Shown piece after piece: positions 1 to 11,659 of a DNA stretch of 64,000 bases. The stretch spans positions 15,937,656 to 16,001,655 of the forward strand of contig NC_090130.1 in NCBI RefSeq assembly GCF_040581485.1. The letters run 5' to 3'. A program made the position numbers and the translations under genes. The notes beneath the pieces are model-generated. The model was not told the DNA's origin. It did not search any database and saw nothing but the letters and a program-made list of their open reading frames with translations. The first letter of the stretch is position 1. Every line of letters starts with the position of its first letter. The stretch comes from Linepithema humile (Eukaryota; Arthropoda; Insecta; Hymenoptera; Formicidae).

Positions 1-843
1 CCCGCACCACGGAACTGGCTTCACTCCCCTCGCCTAAAGTAAGATTTTATGCTCCGTCTCCTTATTCCTATGTCTATGGTATCGCGCGCATTAGATCTTT
101 CGCGAAGCAATGGCGCTAAGCAGTCGGAACAGTCTCAACTGAGCTCGCTAAAGTTTTACGTCGCGTCGTGGAATCCATTACGGAATATTAGTTAGGCCGA
201 TGGCAGAGAACGAGAAGTAAGCACTTATGTCTGTCGTAGACGTCTGTCGTGGACGTATGGTAAGGCAGAGAAAAACGTAAACCGTGAAAGGTTATTGTGT
301 GGATACGTGTGGAAACAACTATGACATACATAAGTTCTTACGTCTCGGTCTCTGCCATCAGCCTTACATCCGAAAATTTTTATGATCACGTGGTGTTTTT
401 TTTTTTTAATGAAATATATGTATACCAGTGATGTAATGTTTCCTACCGGACTCGGGAGCCGTCACATCACTGAGTATACTTTAAACCAAAATATATTGTT
501 AGTATTTTACAAAAACCACACCTATCCGAACTTGTTTTTTAACTACAAAGTTGTGTTAACCTAACAAAACGATATAGTAAAGTTAACAAGAAATTCTAGT
601 AGAGTTTTGTAAATCTAACAACACAATGTGGTAAGGTTTACAAGAAATTCTGGTAGAGTTTTGTAAATCTAACAACACGATGTAGTAAGGTTTACAAGAA
701 ATTCTGATAGATTTAAACAGGATGAAATTTAATAGAATCTTCTGGTAATTCCAACAACAAATTTGTTTCGACCATTTTTGAACAAACGTACTAGTAGAAT
801 CAACCAGAATTTCTTATAATACAACAAAACTTTTTTTCCAGTG
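1..843. mobile_element. 3' part of a CACTG-ended DNA element (copy 1)
   Basis: Positions 75-843 closely match the interior and right end of the complete element at 33750-35236. Both end ...ACTTTTTTTCCAGTG. The left end lies outside the window. Positions 541-720 hold about 2.5 copies of a roughly 63-bp direct repeat around ACAAGAAATTCTGGTAGAG. This copy lacks the 450-bp insertion seen in copy 2 and so preserves the empty site (TCTCTGCC, about 350). No transposase is visible. The terminal CACTG suggests the CACTA/EnSpm group. Confidence 0.7.
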
Positions 844-1044
844 AAAGATTACAGTTGTTCTCTCGTCAACGGTCACGGACGTTCTCCCCAAAACGAGATC
901 GTCATCGTCAGTCAAAAGCATCGCTCCTCAAAAACATCGCTGACCTCGTTAAATAATATATACATAGTCGGACTAACATAAACCGTCGACTCGCCTCTAA
1001 TACGACTCAGATCGACGTACGTCGATGTGCGAAATATTATTCCC
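844..1044. other. No recognisable feature
   Basis: A unique-looking stretch between the CACTG element and the AT-rich inverted repeat. I see no open frame or repeat structure that I can assign. Confidence 0.5.
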
Positions 1045-1047
1045 CCA

Positions 1048-1802
1048 CATTACCAATAAAACATCTGTTTTACAAAACATAAGTATAATATGAAACAAAA
1101 TACTTGTGTTATAATGTGAAATATTTTAGTTAATATGTAATTAAGTTAATATAAATGTACAAACTTAATTATGTGACAAAATTTAAATTATTTTTCAATT
1201 ATTTTTGCACATTTCGGATGTAACATTTATATTAACTCAATTATATATTAACTAAATTATTTTACATTCTAACAGAAGTATTCTGTTTTTTTCATATCAC
1301 ACTTATATTCTGTGAAACAGATGTTTTATTTCGAATATTCAAACTAAACTATTTTTTGTTGAAACATATCTTTGATTTGACTGCTCTATTGATTTGAAGG
1401 CATGGATAACTGATATGAAATATCTTTGGTTTGATATCACAGTTATGTTAAAATTTTACAATATGCGAAATAAAACTATGATATCAAATTAAAGACATAT
1501 TAAACATAAAATAATTTAGATAGAACATTCGAAATGACATTATTATGCTTCACATAACGTAACTGTAATATCAAACGCAAGACTTATGTAATTAGTTATT
1601 TTCTAATATTACCAATAAAACATCTATTTCACATGACGTAAATGCAATATAAAACACAAGACGTATTATAATGTAAAATAATTTAGTTAATATGTAATTA
1701 AGTCAATATAAAAATGTACAGAAATGTACAAAATTATTGAAATATACCATACAAATATGTATGGTCTTGAATTATTGAAATATTTAATTATTTAATTGAA
1801 AA
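1048..1802. repeat. AT-rich MITE-like inverted repeat with a partial direct copy
   Basis: The left arm starts ACCAATAAAACATCTGTTTT (about 1052) and the right arm ends AAACAGATGTTTTATTTCG (about 1335). The arms also share TTAGTTAATATGTAATTAAG. A direct partial copy of the left arm starts at about 1612 (ACCAATAAAACATCTATTTC). A small inverted repeat (GATATCA) lies between 1430 and 1500. Non-coding. Confidence 0.6.
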
Positions 1803-1810
1803 ATTATTTG

Positions 1811-2237
1811 AAATTTCCGTAGTGCAACTTGGAAAAGTCGAATTCGTTGACCCTTGGCACCTGGTGCGAGAAATTCATGTAGTGCAACTCGAGGTACTCG
1901 AATTTGTCAACTCTTGACACTTGGTGCGAGAAATTCCCGTAGCGCAACTCGTGAAAGTCGAATTCGTCGACTCTTGACACCAGGTACGAAAAATTCCTGT
2001 AGCGCAATTCGCGAAAGTCAAATTCGTCGACCCTTGACACCTGGTGCAAGGAATTCCCGTAGTACAACTCCTGAAAGTCGAATTCGTCGACCCTTGACAC
2101 CTGGTGCGAAAAATTCTCGTAGCGCAACTCGCGAAAGTCAAATTCATCGACCTTTGGCACCTGGTGCGAGGAATTCCCGTAGCGCAACTCGGGGAAGTCG
2201 AAATCGTCGACTCTTGGCACCTGATGCGAGAAATTCC
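1811..2237. repeat. 60-bp minisatellite, about 7 units
   Basis: The unit runs GAAATTCCCGTAGCGCAACT CGNGAAAGTCGAATTCGTCG ACCCTTGACACCTGGTGCGA with about 10-15 percent variation. Units begin near 1811, 1869, 1930, 1990, 2050, 2110 and 2170. Because 60 is a multiple of 3, several frames stay open on both strands. The longest is a 138-residue minus-strand frame made of a 20-residue repeat around RVDEFDFRELRYGNFSHQ. No homology to a known gene is recognised, so I treat it as satellite DNA. Confidence 0.85.
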
Positions 2238-2599
2238 CTTAAATTTTCATGATAATAATAATACCCTGGGCCCCGTAAATTCTTCATCCGCCTCTGCAGA
2301 CAGAGGAGAAGAAGGAGACGACGTTTCTTAATTATAGTAAATATGAAAAACATTACTTTTTGACCGCTTGTATCTCCGGAACGGCTGGACCGATTTTAAT
2401 TTTTTTCGGTTTAAATTACTCGTGGCGATGCCACCTTTCAGGATATACTATGTTTTTAAAAAATTTTTTATATTTTAGTTGCTACAAACTCCCGAAAAGT
2501 CGACTTTGTGCGCGCAGAATAAGAGACTTAGTAGTGTCATTTTCTGAACTTTGCCAGAGACTCTTTTTCTGACTTAGTAGTGTCGTTTTTTGAACTTGG
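2238..2599. other. No recognisable gene
   Basis: Moderately AT-rich sequence without a supported reading frame. It contains phrases such as CTTGTATCTCCGGAACGGCT that look like dispersed-repeat DNA, but I cannot name the family. Confidence 0.4.
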
Positions 2600-3620
2600 C
2601 CGGAGACACTACCGTGTCTCCTGACAAGTTGTGTTTGAGCGTTTAGTGCGCCAATAATGCGCTCACGACAATGTGTAAGGCCGTGAGTTTAGAACAAAAA
2701 TTGACGGGCGCGGTAAGTGATTACCGGTTGTGTCTTAGTGTACTGAACCGGTCCTAAAAAGGACGGCTCTACTGATGAAGCGCGCTGTAGCCCCTTGCCT
2801 GGAGGCGGGGGTACTCCGTTCGGAAAATGGTCTTCCGTGTGGCAACTGCTTTCGGAACAAGCCCTAGGCGGCAAAGATTGAATGGTAATGGAGCGGGTCT
2901 CCGGCGTGCCTTGCGTTGCGACCGTCTCGGCTCTCGATGTAACAGAGTGCTCTGTGAATCGAGGAGAGAGAGGTCTCCGTGCTCGTATGTCCCCCGGTAC
3001 GAGAGTGTCCCTTGGAGGCCAGGTCAACCGCACACAGAATTCTAGTGGAATTAATTTCCACGGTAGAGTCTGTGGTAGCGACGGTGGTGCTGGAGAGTCA
3101 GCGGGCCGCTTGGATAAAATGCGCGACCGAAGCTGGGACTCTGTTTTTCGTTTCCGTGCTTTTCTAGGCACTGTAAGAAAACATAGAGGAAACTAGCCTC
3201 TGGTTACGCTCCTTTTTACGAGAGCTTACTCTGCTTAAAAGCCCTTGGTTAGAGCTCGCCTTGAAGCGAGTGAGTGAAGCAACAGATCGAGTCGACGATC
3301 TTTCATAGTGAGTCGATTGATTCTCGATCGCGAGAAAGCCTTACACCGCCTGCGCTACCTGGCGGTGTAGCTGTAGGCTTAGAGCTTGGTTGACGGCCTG
3401 CGGCGCGTAGCGGCGCCGCGGCGTACTATACTGCTTCGGTGCAGCGGTATGCCGTCACAAGAGAAATAAATGTATAGTTCAAAAACTGAACTAAATAAAG
3501 TTTCCTTTCTTTCCATCAGATTAGTTAGTTTCAAAGGTTAGTTCTAAAGATTAGTTAACATTCCGCAGGAACAATCAGCTGCGTTTCGTAAGAAATCGTG
3601 CATTTAGACTTTATTATTTA
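2600..3620. repeat. GC-rich LTR-like block (unclassified)
   Basis: GC content rises sharply over about 1 kb. The block is followed by two AATAAA signals at about 3465 and 3494 and ends near 3600. GC-rich sequence with downstream polyadenylation signals would fit a solo LTR, but I could not find paired TG/CA ends with a target duplication. A 160-residue minus-strand frame (2689-3171) is probably fortuitous. A motif of about 40 bp around ACACTACCGTGTCTC recurs near 52960. Confidence 0.35.
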
Positions 3621-3747
3621 ATAAAAATATCTAAATAATTTTTTTATTTAATTTAAATTCTCACCACCTCCGATATTATGTTAACATTTTGGTTTCTTTG
3701 CAAATTTATTATTTCTAAATTCCTGAGCTCCGAAAAACAGGACTATA

Positions 3748-4247
3748 CAGAGTGTTTTATAATGATGGAATTACCGCTCGTGTATGGGTAGAGCGCGGTA
3801 AACTGAACATAAAAGTCCTTTACCGTTTTGCAATTTTTGCAATAATAAATGAGATATTAACTATAAAAAGGATTGATGAATGATAGCGCGTTGTGCGCGA
3901 CTAGACCATGGGCTGTACGATCTAGGTGGGTCAGCGGCGTGTCACACAGCGACAAAAAATAACAATACGGAGATCCAGCCTCACCGTTTTCATTCACTCG
4001 CTGTTTGCGTGTTACTCCTCTCGCCATACGTAGTCGTTTTTCGTTACCATGTGACACGCCACTGACCCACCTAGATCGTATAGACCACGGTCTAGCCACG
4101 TTCAATGCACTATAATTCGTCAATCTTTTTTAATTATTGTCTCTGTCATTTATTATTGCGAAAATTGTAAAACGGTAAAGAACTTTTATGTTCAGTTTAC
4201 TGCGCTTTACCCATACATGAGTGGTTCTATCGTTATGAAACACCTTG
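3748..4247. mobile_element. Palindromic Tc1/mariner-type MITE, TA target duplication
   Basis: The ends are CAGAGTGTTTTATAA... and ...TTATGAAACACCTTG, flanked by TA on both sides. The arms are inverted copies (GTCCTTTACCGTTTTGCAAT versus ATTGTAAAACGGTAAAGAAC; GATCTAGGTGGGTCAG versus CTGACCCACCTAGATC). 500 bp, non-coding. Confidence 0.8.
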
Positions 4248-4639
4248 TATAATTCGATGAACATAATACTTTTATTGTTACTTTATATATTTCTGATCCT
4301 ATTTGTTAACGTGTCCATGCGTTAAAAGACTGCATTCAGAAAATGAAACACTTAGTAAACGATAATTGTTAAAGATCGTCTAAAAAAATGTCCTTTATTT
4401 TTAATTTTTTCTTTTTTTTTTACTTTTGTTAATTTATTTATAATCTGAAATAAAAGGCGAAAAGAACCGTTGCAAGGTGTTTGTGCATAAAATTTAAATT
4501 ATATTATGAAAATTACAAATTACAAACGTTTCTGCCTATGTTAGGCCTCCTTCAGTGACATTACGAAAAAATACATAATAAATCAATGTCTTGCTAGTCG
4601 AAACATTGAGAAAGTAAATAAATAAAAACCATAAAATAC
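4248..4639. other. AT-rich spacer, no gene seen
   Basis: AT-rich sequence between the MITE and the C-terminal end of the hAT pseudogene. It may include the decayed 3' end of that hAT element. No terminal repeat could be identified. Confidence 0.4.
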
Positions 4640-5639
4640 GCAGTGAGTTCTTCTTAGTAATTCTTAGTACCAAAAAAAGTGATCATTTTTGGTGTTATTA
4701 ATGCAGCGTAAACACTAGCCAAATTCAAAGTATGAATAGTGCAAGGTATAAATACAGCCAAATTGTTAATTTCTAAAATACAAGCTTCTTTGTATTTTCC
4801 AATCATATTGGCACCGTTGTTATATCCTTGTTTTCTGATGTCATAAATATCCAATTTCTCAGCTTTTAATTTATTCAAAATCTCAATCGTTAAACCTTCG
4901 TCTGATTTTTCATGTGATTCATGTAAATAAAGTTGATGAAGCTTTCTTCAATCATTATCTTGCCATTAGAATCAATATGAACGTATCTTATATTACTTGA
5001 CTCATTTGTTCTTTTCTTGCAACATCAAGAGTGCAGTCGAATAAAATTATGTAGTACTTTGTTTTCCTAATTCTGTTCTGATTAGGAATCTCATTTCTGG
5101 TTTTATCACCAATCAATTTAATTATTTTACTTTCAATAGTTGATGAAAAATAGAAAACGGAACTTTTTTTATGTTTTTCAATACGTTCTTTTAAAGTATT
5201 ATTATAATAACTAGCAAATTCAATTAAATTTTAAAAAATTCCGCAGTTTGGATGTTCGATTGTTTCATTTAAACCTTTTAGAGCTATATTATTTTTGGCG
5301 CAAAATAGAATAGCATCTACTATTATTTTCAATATTTTACACCACATCATTTTTTCCTTGTTAATTGAATCAACTAAATAATCATCAACTATGTTTCCTG
5401 ATCTTATCTTTTTTTCCATCATTTTTCATTTGACATAATTGTTGCGGTGTTCGGAAGAATTTTTGTGATTGAGAATAACGGAATGAAGGTGCCTCCAATC
5501 ATGAAATCCTTGTTTTGGATCAGTGAGACTATGAGTTTTTTGTTTGAAGAATATAACATCTATTTTCGCGTTTAACTGTTTCACCATTTTTTTGTTTGAC
5601 GAAAAACTAGTCTTAAAAATTTTCGTCCTGTACCTGTTT
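4640..5639 (-). pseudogene. hAT transposase, ZMYM1-like (central and C-terminal part)
   Basis: Read on the minus strand, the sequence gives QGFHDWRHL...HKNSSEHRNN, then GNIVDDYLVDSINKEKMMWC, AKNNIALKGLNETI, and later NGANMIGKYKEACILEINNL and FIPCTIHTLNLAS. This succession is typical of ZMYM1-type hAT transposase-derived proteins (TTF-type domain, then the RNase H-like core). A TGA sits just before MMEKKIRSG and further breaks follow; the frame ends around FFGTKNY. The N-terminal part lies at 12014-12385. The two parts are separated by the BEL/Pao element and join in frame if that element and one copy of its 5-bp duplication are disregarded. Confidence 0.8.
5635..5639. repeat. Target-site duplication TGTTT (left) of the BEL/Pao element
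   Basis: TGTTT directly precedes the 5' LTR. The same TGTTT follows the 3' LTR at 12009-12013. Five bp is the usual duplication length for BEL/Pao. Confidence 0.88.
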
Positions 5640-5988
5640 TGTTTGATATTAATTCAAAGTTTACGTTTGGTGTTGGTCGCGTAGCATTAAGCAAACTGTA
5701 TGTAAAATTATTTTATATTGAGTCTATTGAGTTATCAAATTTTATCTAACTATTTGTTAAGGCTGCCATCTATTGCATCGCTATTAAATGTATTATCGCC
5801 GTCTTTTGTTTTTGGTGCTCGAGCAGAGGTCAGTCGAGTCTCAGTTTTCCTTATATATTAATCATATACTTCTTGTTCGTATACATACGACACACGTGAC
5901 ACGAGTCAATAAAATTCAATAAAAAAAAGGTAATAAGCGAACCAGTGCACATTGTATTTTTATTACACACACAAAACGGTAAGAAACA
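5640..5988 (+). repeat. 5' LTR of the BEL/Pao element
   Basis: 349 bp, TG...CA. It contains a TATATATTA stretch and AATAAAATTCAATAAA polyadenylation signals near its 3' third. Nearly identical to 11660-12008. Confidence 0.93.
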
Positions 5989-6007
5989 TTAGTCCTTCGA
6001 GCCGGAT
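5989..6007 (+). promoter_or_regulatory. Candidate primer-binding site
   Basis: The sequence next to the 5' LTR, TTAGTCCTTCGAGCCGGAT, sits where a tRNA 3' end would anneal. It resembles the TGGTCCTTCGAGCCGG type of binding site except for its first bases. The tRNA identity is inferred only from general resemblance. Confidence 0.45.
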
Positions 6008-6149
6008 ACTTTGTTAGCGAACGAAGATATTCGGTAGAAACACGCATAATTGTGCTCACAAGACAAACAGAGGTGCATCTTTCGATCACGAAGAAAGAAA
6101 ATCTGTTCAGCCTACACTCACAAGGATCACTAGGACTGGTGAAAACATT

Positions 6150-6330
6150 CCCGAACGCCAAGCGTCGGACATATTGTGACTGTAGAACATTGCAAGACGC
6201 CAAGCGTCGACCATATTGTAAAGACCACGTTGCAAGACGCCAAGCGTCGGGCACATTGTGATTGCAAACATTGCAAAATACCATGCGTCAATCATACTAC
6301 AAGGGCAATACATTGCAAGGATCCAGTCGG
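6150..6330 (+). repeat. Roughly 40-bp repeats in the BEL/Pao leader
   Basis: Four imperfect copies built around GACGCCAAGCGTCG and CATTGCAA. Each copy contains the short inverted repeat GACGC..GCGTC. They lie in the untranslated leader upstream of gag. A possible short intron (donor AAAG|GTAAGT near 6388, acceptor CTACACAG near 6438) lies just before the gag start. Confidence 0.6.
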
Positions 6331-6454
6331 AAGTGATTGAGCGAGCGACATCTGAGACGTTTCCTACACAAGCATTTGGAGGTTAAAGGTAAGTCCCCAA
6401 TCATTTTCCATCTCATTTCCTCTTCTATCCTACACAGCAAATTGCCTCAACACA

Positions 6455-6769
6455 ATGGCAGAGTTGAAAAAACTCAAACAAACACGTGGTGTATTAAAAT
6501 CAACGCTGACACGAGCGATCACGTTTCTCGATTCTGAAAACGCTCAGCAAGTAATTTTGCCACAATTGCGAGAGCGCAAGGACAAAATTTCTGAGACATG
6601 GGAGTTATTCAACGACATACAAGCGCAAATCGAAGAGAAAAAAGAAAGTGTTAACGGTTCGGAGGAGAGAGAGGAATTCGAGAACGCTTACTTCGACATA
6701 GTATCAAGATTTGAGCAATTATTAATTGAACGCGAGTCCGCTGCAGCACGGGAGCTAGGTGTGGTTTAA
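6455..6769 (+). pseudogene. BEL/Pao gag, N-terminal part
   Basis: The ATG at 6455 opens MAELKKLKQTRGVLKSTLTR, a typical BEL/Pao Gag start rich in charged helix. The frame stops after 104 residues (TAA at about 6767). Sequence from 6770 to 6980 still reads as Gag in broken frames (EYNIPKIELPTFAG-type signal before 6850), showing frameshifts or an internal deletion. Confidence 0.8.
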
Positions 6770-6981
6770 CTTCAACGCACAGGAAGTCAAACTCAGGCAA
6801 GTAATTTACGATTACCAAAAATCGAGCTTCCAACATTTGCTGGTAATTACGAAGAGTGGTACACGTTTTATGATTTAAATTTTTAATACATGACGTTGAA
6901 AATATTTCTAGCATCCAAAAGTTTCATTATCTACGATTAGCATTTCGAGGTGAAGCAGCAACAGTAATACAATCCCTTGAA

Positions 6982-8133
6982 GTGTCCACAGCTAACTATG
7001 AGGAAGCATGGCAAATGTTGACGGCCCGGTACGATAACAAAAGGCTGACAATTCAAAAACACATCAAGGCAATTTTCGAATTACCCGCAATCACGAAGGA
7101 AAATCACGCAGCATTACGATCCCTCTGCGACGGAATCTTAAAGCATGTACGCGCACTAAAGGCTTTAGGACAATCGACCGAGCAGTGGGGAGATCTGCTT
7201 GTTTACTTAACTACAAGTAAACTTGACGCGATCACCAACAGAGAGTGGGAGAACAGTCTTACCACAACAGAGTATCCAACGTTACAGAATCTCATAAATT
7301 TTCTAGAACGACGCTGTCATACATTGGAAATTGTTCAAAAAAGGGCTCAATCAGTTAACACATTTTCCAATACGGATAAGCAGCGGCATCAAAGGACATC
7401 ATCGCACATTGCAACACGAGGAAACAAATGTCCTATTTGTCAAGGCGAACATTTTGTATTTGCATGTGATTCACTCTTGAAAATGTCGATACCTAAGCGC
7501 ATCAACGCAATTAGGAAGAGGGATCTGTGCCTGAATTGTATGAGAGCAACAGAACATCGCGCAAATGACTGCAAATCAGGTGGATGTAAGAAATGCGGCA
7601 AAAGGCACAATACATTGCTGCATCTCACAGTACCGACAACTGAACAGAATACTTCACCAAGGGAAGAGAAACCTATTGCAGCTACTATTTCGACTGATAA
7701 GAAGATAGCTCTCGCATCGTCTTCACCTTTGAGCTCTTCATCTCATGACAATTCCAAAAGATATGTCTGGCTGTTCACGGCCGTTGTAAAAATTCTGAAT
7801 CACAACAATAAATGGTCAACGTGCAGAGTTTTATTAGATTCCGGATCCCAATCGCATTTTATAACAGAGGCACTAGTCAAGAAGCTAGGACTCACGTTGC
7901 ACAATATCAGCGTTCCCATTGTAGGAATCAACCAAGCAGTTATCCAAAACAAGGTAAAGGTATCATTTGCTTCCAGATTATCCGAATATCAAAGGAGCGT
8001 CGAGTGTCTGGTGTTGCGACAGATAACAAATCGAATTCCAATGATTCAAGGAGACGATTGCAATATTGTCACTCCATCGAATTTACGTCTTGCCGATCCA
8101 AGTTTTCATATTCCAGGGAATATAGATTTCTAG
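6982..8133 (+). pseudogene. BEL/Pao gag C-terminus plus aspartic protease
   Basis: This open stretch starts within Gag (STANYEEAWQMLTARYDNKR); the ATG-like start is only an internal GTG. It contains cysteine/histidine knuckles (CPICQGEHFVFACDSL; CLNCMRATEHRANDC; CKKCGKRHNTLLH), then the retropepsin active site LLDSGSQSHFI near residues 285-295. It ends in a TAG after HIPGNIDF, at the junction where the reading frame should pass into reverse transcriptase. That places a frameshift at about 8130. Confidence 0.85.
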
Positions 8134-10334
8134 GAGCCGAAATATTCTGGGAGATTTTGTGTGTCGGCCAGATGAAAGCCACCTTGTCTCATCCGGTTCT
8201 GCAAAAAACATTGTTTGGATGGATTCTAGGTGGAGCAACCACAGCTTTGCCACGATCGTACCAGGAGGATCGCATCGTGTGCAACGTTATCACAAACCAA
8301 GATCTCCATAAGGATCTAACGAAATTTTGGGAAATCGAGCATTGTTGCAATCGTCCTATTCTCACGCGCGAAGAAAAACTTTGCAAAGAACACTTCATCA
8401 AGGCAGTTTGCAGAAACATTGATGGTCGATTCATAGTAAAACTTCCTTTCAAAGAAGACATGATCGAATTACTTGGACAATCAAAATCAACAGCGCAAAG
8501 GCGATTTTGCTCATTAGAACGAAGGTTGCAAGGAAACCTGAAATTAAAAAATCAATATGTACAATTTATTAGAGAGTATATACAACTTGGGCACATGGAG
8601 GCGATTGAAGATTCTGAGCTGACAGAACCAGGATATTATTTGCCGCATCACCCAGTCATTAAGGACACGAGTTTGACTACGAAATTGCGTGTAGTTTTTG
8701 ATGCCTCATGCAAAACGTCCACAGGATATTCACTAAACGACGTTCTCATGGTGGGACCAGTACTACAACCGGACATTCTGGACATCATCTTAAGATTTTA
8801 TCTCTGGCAATTCGTCATGACAGCAGACGTAAAAATGTATAGACAGGTGTGGATTTACGCTTCGCAAAGACAATATCAGCGCATATTGTGGAGAGAAAAT
8901 CCGCAACAAGATCTTCATACTTATCAGCTTAAAACTGTTACTTATGGGACATTTTCTGCTTCATATTTAGCCACTCGAGCGTTACAACAAATCGCACATT
9001 TAAAACAGGATGAGCTTCCAAAAGGAGCTTCGGTGATTTTGTCAGACTTCTACGTTGATGACCTCGTGACGGGTTCAAACTGCATTCAGCAGGCAAACAT
9101 CATTCGAGATGAGGTGATAACCATATTATCAGAGGCAGGATTCAACCTACGAAAGTGGGCCTCAAACACACCAGCACTATTACCCAACTTATCAACATCA
9201 TCATCATCAAATTCTATTGTAATACTTGACAAGGATGAAAATGTGTCCACTCTTGGATTACAGTGGCATTCCGTCAACGACGTTTTGCAGTACGATGTAA
9301 AACATAGGACGCCGGCCGAGATAATCACGAAAAGAACGATACTATCAAGCATATCTCGAATTTTCGACCCACTCGGATTGCTCGGGCCAGTCACAGTAAC
9401 GGCCAAGATTCTCGTGCAACATCTTTGGCAACTTAAAATAGGATGGGATGAAACGGTTTCTCTCGATGTTCAAACGAGATGGCGTGCATACAAATCGCAA
9501 TTATGCGCCTTAAACGGACTCAAGATACCACGGAAGGTTATAGAAGAAGCGCACCCACTCTCACTTGAGCTTCATGGATTTTGCGATGCCAGCATGGAAG
9601 CCTACGGTGCGTGCGTCTATGTTAGAACGAGTTACAAGAATTTTCACAGAGCTCATCTTTTATGCGTAAAATCTCGAGTCGCACCAGCGAGGAGCGTAAC
9701 CTTGCTTAGGTTAGAATTGTGTGCAGCTCAATTACTCGCCCAATTAATGCAGCGCATTAGAGAAGCAATTCCTACAAAATTCGATGGAATTTATTATTGG
9801 TCCGACTCAACAATCACGCTTGGGTGGATTCGAACGAATTCAAAACGATGGAGCGTCTTTGTGGCCAATCGTGTGGGTCAAATTCAAGAATTGTGCGACT
9901 CAACTTCTTGGAGTCATGTTAAAATCACGGAGAATTCAGCCGACATAATCTCTCGAGAAATTTCACCGACACAGTTACTTCAAGCGCAACTTTGGTGGAA
10001 GGAACCGCCGTGGCTTAGTCTTGATCGCAACAAATGGGAAATAGAATCTACAGAAGTTTCGTCACATGAGAATCTTCCAGAAGCGCGCAAGACTGCATTA
10101 ATTGCCAAGAATTCTACTAAAGAATGGAGTATCTTTTACACGATTTCATCGATGAGACGTTTGCAAAAAATCACCGCGTATATATTACGATTTATCGACA
10201 ATTCAAGAAAACCGAGAGAAGATCGTAACGCCGGCTTGTTGACAGCAAGGGAAATGAAGCGCGCTACTCTGCGACTCGCCAGAATCGTCCAGAGTTATTC
10301 CTTTTCTACTGAAATCAAGGCCTTGCATAATTAG
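8131..10334 (+). pseudogene. BEL/Pao reverse transcriptase and RNase H
   Basis: From LGAEIFWEILCVGQ the frame runs through reverse transcriptase (LRVVFDASCKTSTGYSLND; catalytic YVDD in SDFYVDDLVTG), the connection domain (RIFDPLGLLGPVTVTAK) and RNase H (LHGFCDASMEAYGACVY; LLRLELCAAQLL; YYWSDSTITLGWI). It is closed by TAG at 10332-10334 before integrase. Open sequence upstream of about 8130 in this frame overlaps the gag/protease frame and is not part of the protein. Confidence 0.9.
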
Positions 10335-11614
10335 CAAGCAATTCCTCGCAACAGCAAATTACTCGGATTGGCACCTTTTCTTGATCACGATGGCATCATC
10401 AGGGTTGGAGAAAAATTAGCATGCTCTAAGCTTCCATATGCGGCAAAGCACCCAATTGTATTACCGTCAAAACATAACTTCACGAAGAAGTTGATCGAAT
10501 ATGAGCATGAAAGACTACTACACGCTGGACCTCAAATGACGTTAGCTTCACTACGACAATGTTTCTGGCCAATATCTGGCAGGAGCGCTGTTAGACAGGT
10601 TACTCGGGCCTGCATAAAATGTTTTAAGACAGCTCCCAGCCCCAATCAAGTAATTATGGCCAATCTTCCAACTCCAATCCTTGCAATCTCGGCCGTTCAT
10701 GCATTGTGGTATCGACTACGCTGGGCCATTCATAATTCGAGACTCTAAAAAACGCATCTCCAAGAGTTCAAAGACTTATGCTGCCGTATGCTTGTCCTGT
10801 AAGGCCGTACACATTGAATTAGTTTTCGACCTATCGACAGAAGCCTTCTTGAATGCTTTTAAGAGATTTATTTCCAGACAAAAAAAACCATCCGACATCT
10901 ATACGGACAAATTTCGTCGGCGCGGCCAGAGAACTGAAGGAATTAAGACAACACGTAGTCAAGGACATTCAGCAAGGAAAGTTGTCTGAAGTTTGCGCTC
11001 AAGAAGAAATATCCTGGCACTTTAATCCGCCTCAAACTCCCCATTTTGGTGGCATATGGAAGGCCGCGGTAAAATCAATGAAATTTCATCTCAAAAGAAT
11101 GGCAGGAGCCGCACTGTTAAACTGTGACGAGATGGAAACGCTGCTCGCACAAATAGAAGCTGTACTTAACTCTCGTCCTCTCATTCCATTAACATCCAAT
11201 CCTAACGATAACTCCTATCTTACTCCCGCTCATTTTTTGATTGGGGATAGCCTTACTGCACCAGTTGAACCGACCTTATTAGACATCGAAATAAATCGTC
11301 TCTCAAGGTGGCAACGAGTCAAACAACTTCAACAACATTTTTGGAAAAAATGGTCTAATGAGTATTTAAATGAGCTTCAGCAACGCACCAAATGGAAGTT
11401 CGGAGCCATCTCGCTGAAACCAGGACAGTTGGTGATCATACAGGAGGACAATACCCCGCCGCTATGTTGGCCGTTGGCTCGTATCAAGGAGGTGCATCTA
11501 GGCAATGATAATATCGTCCGCGCCGCCACTGTCCGGACGAATAAGGGAACATACAAGAGGCCAGCCACTCGCTTGTGTCCTCTCCCATTGGATTTGAAGG
11601 AAATCCGCGATTAA
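10335..11614 (+). pseudogene. BEL/Pao integrase, frameshifted
   Basis: The sequence continues after a TAG with an HHCC zinc domain (HERLLHAG ... CIKCF). A frame change near 10690 precedes the core (GIDYAGPF). A second change near 10905, beside YTD, loses several bases of the conserved TDN.TNFVGA stretch. The third catalytic position reads PHFGGIWKAAVKS, with Lys where the family has Glu. The C-terminal domain (LKPGQLVIIQEDNTPPLCWP and GTYKRPATRLCPLP) is the usual BEL/Pao tail, and TAA ends it at 11614. Catalytically dead as it stands. Confidence 0.88.
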
Positions 11615-11659
11615 TTTTTTGTCTTTATTAAAAATTTATATTTGTTAAGGCGGCCGGCA

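Noticed and set aside
1804..2220. 138-residue repeat protein on the minus strand
   Set aside because: The frame is a by-product of a 60-bp tandem repeat. Comparable frames are open on both strands and no domain is recognised.
2689..3171. 160-residue minus-strand frame in GC-rich DNA
   Set aside because: GC-rich sequence gives long frames by chance. The composition is proline/arginine-rich without a recognisable domain, and it overlaps a probable LTR remnant.
6150..6330. CRISPR-like repeats in the BEL/Pao leader
   Set aside because: Only four imperfect repeats with similar, not unique, spacers in a eukaryotic retrotransposon leader.
7812..8130. N-terminal extension of the reverse transcriptase frame
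   Set aside because: It overlaps the gag/protease frame, which carries the recognisable protease active site. The similarity to pol begins only at LGAEIFWEILC.
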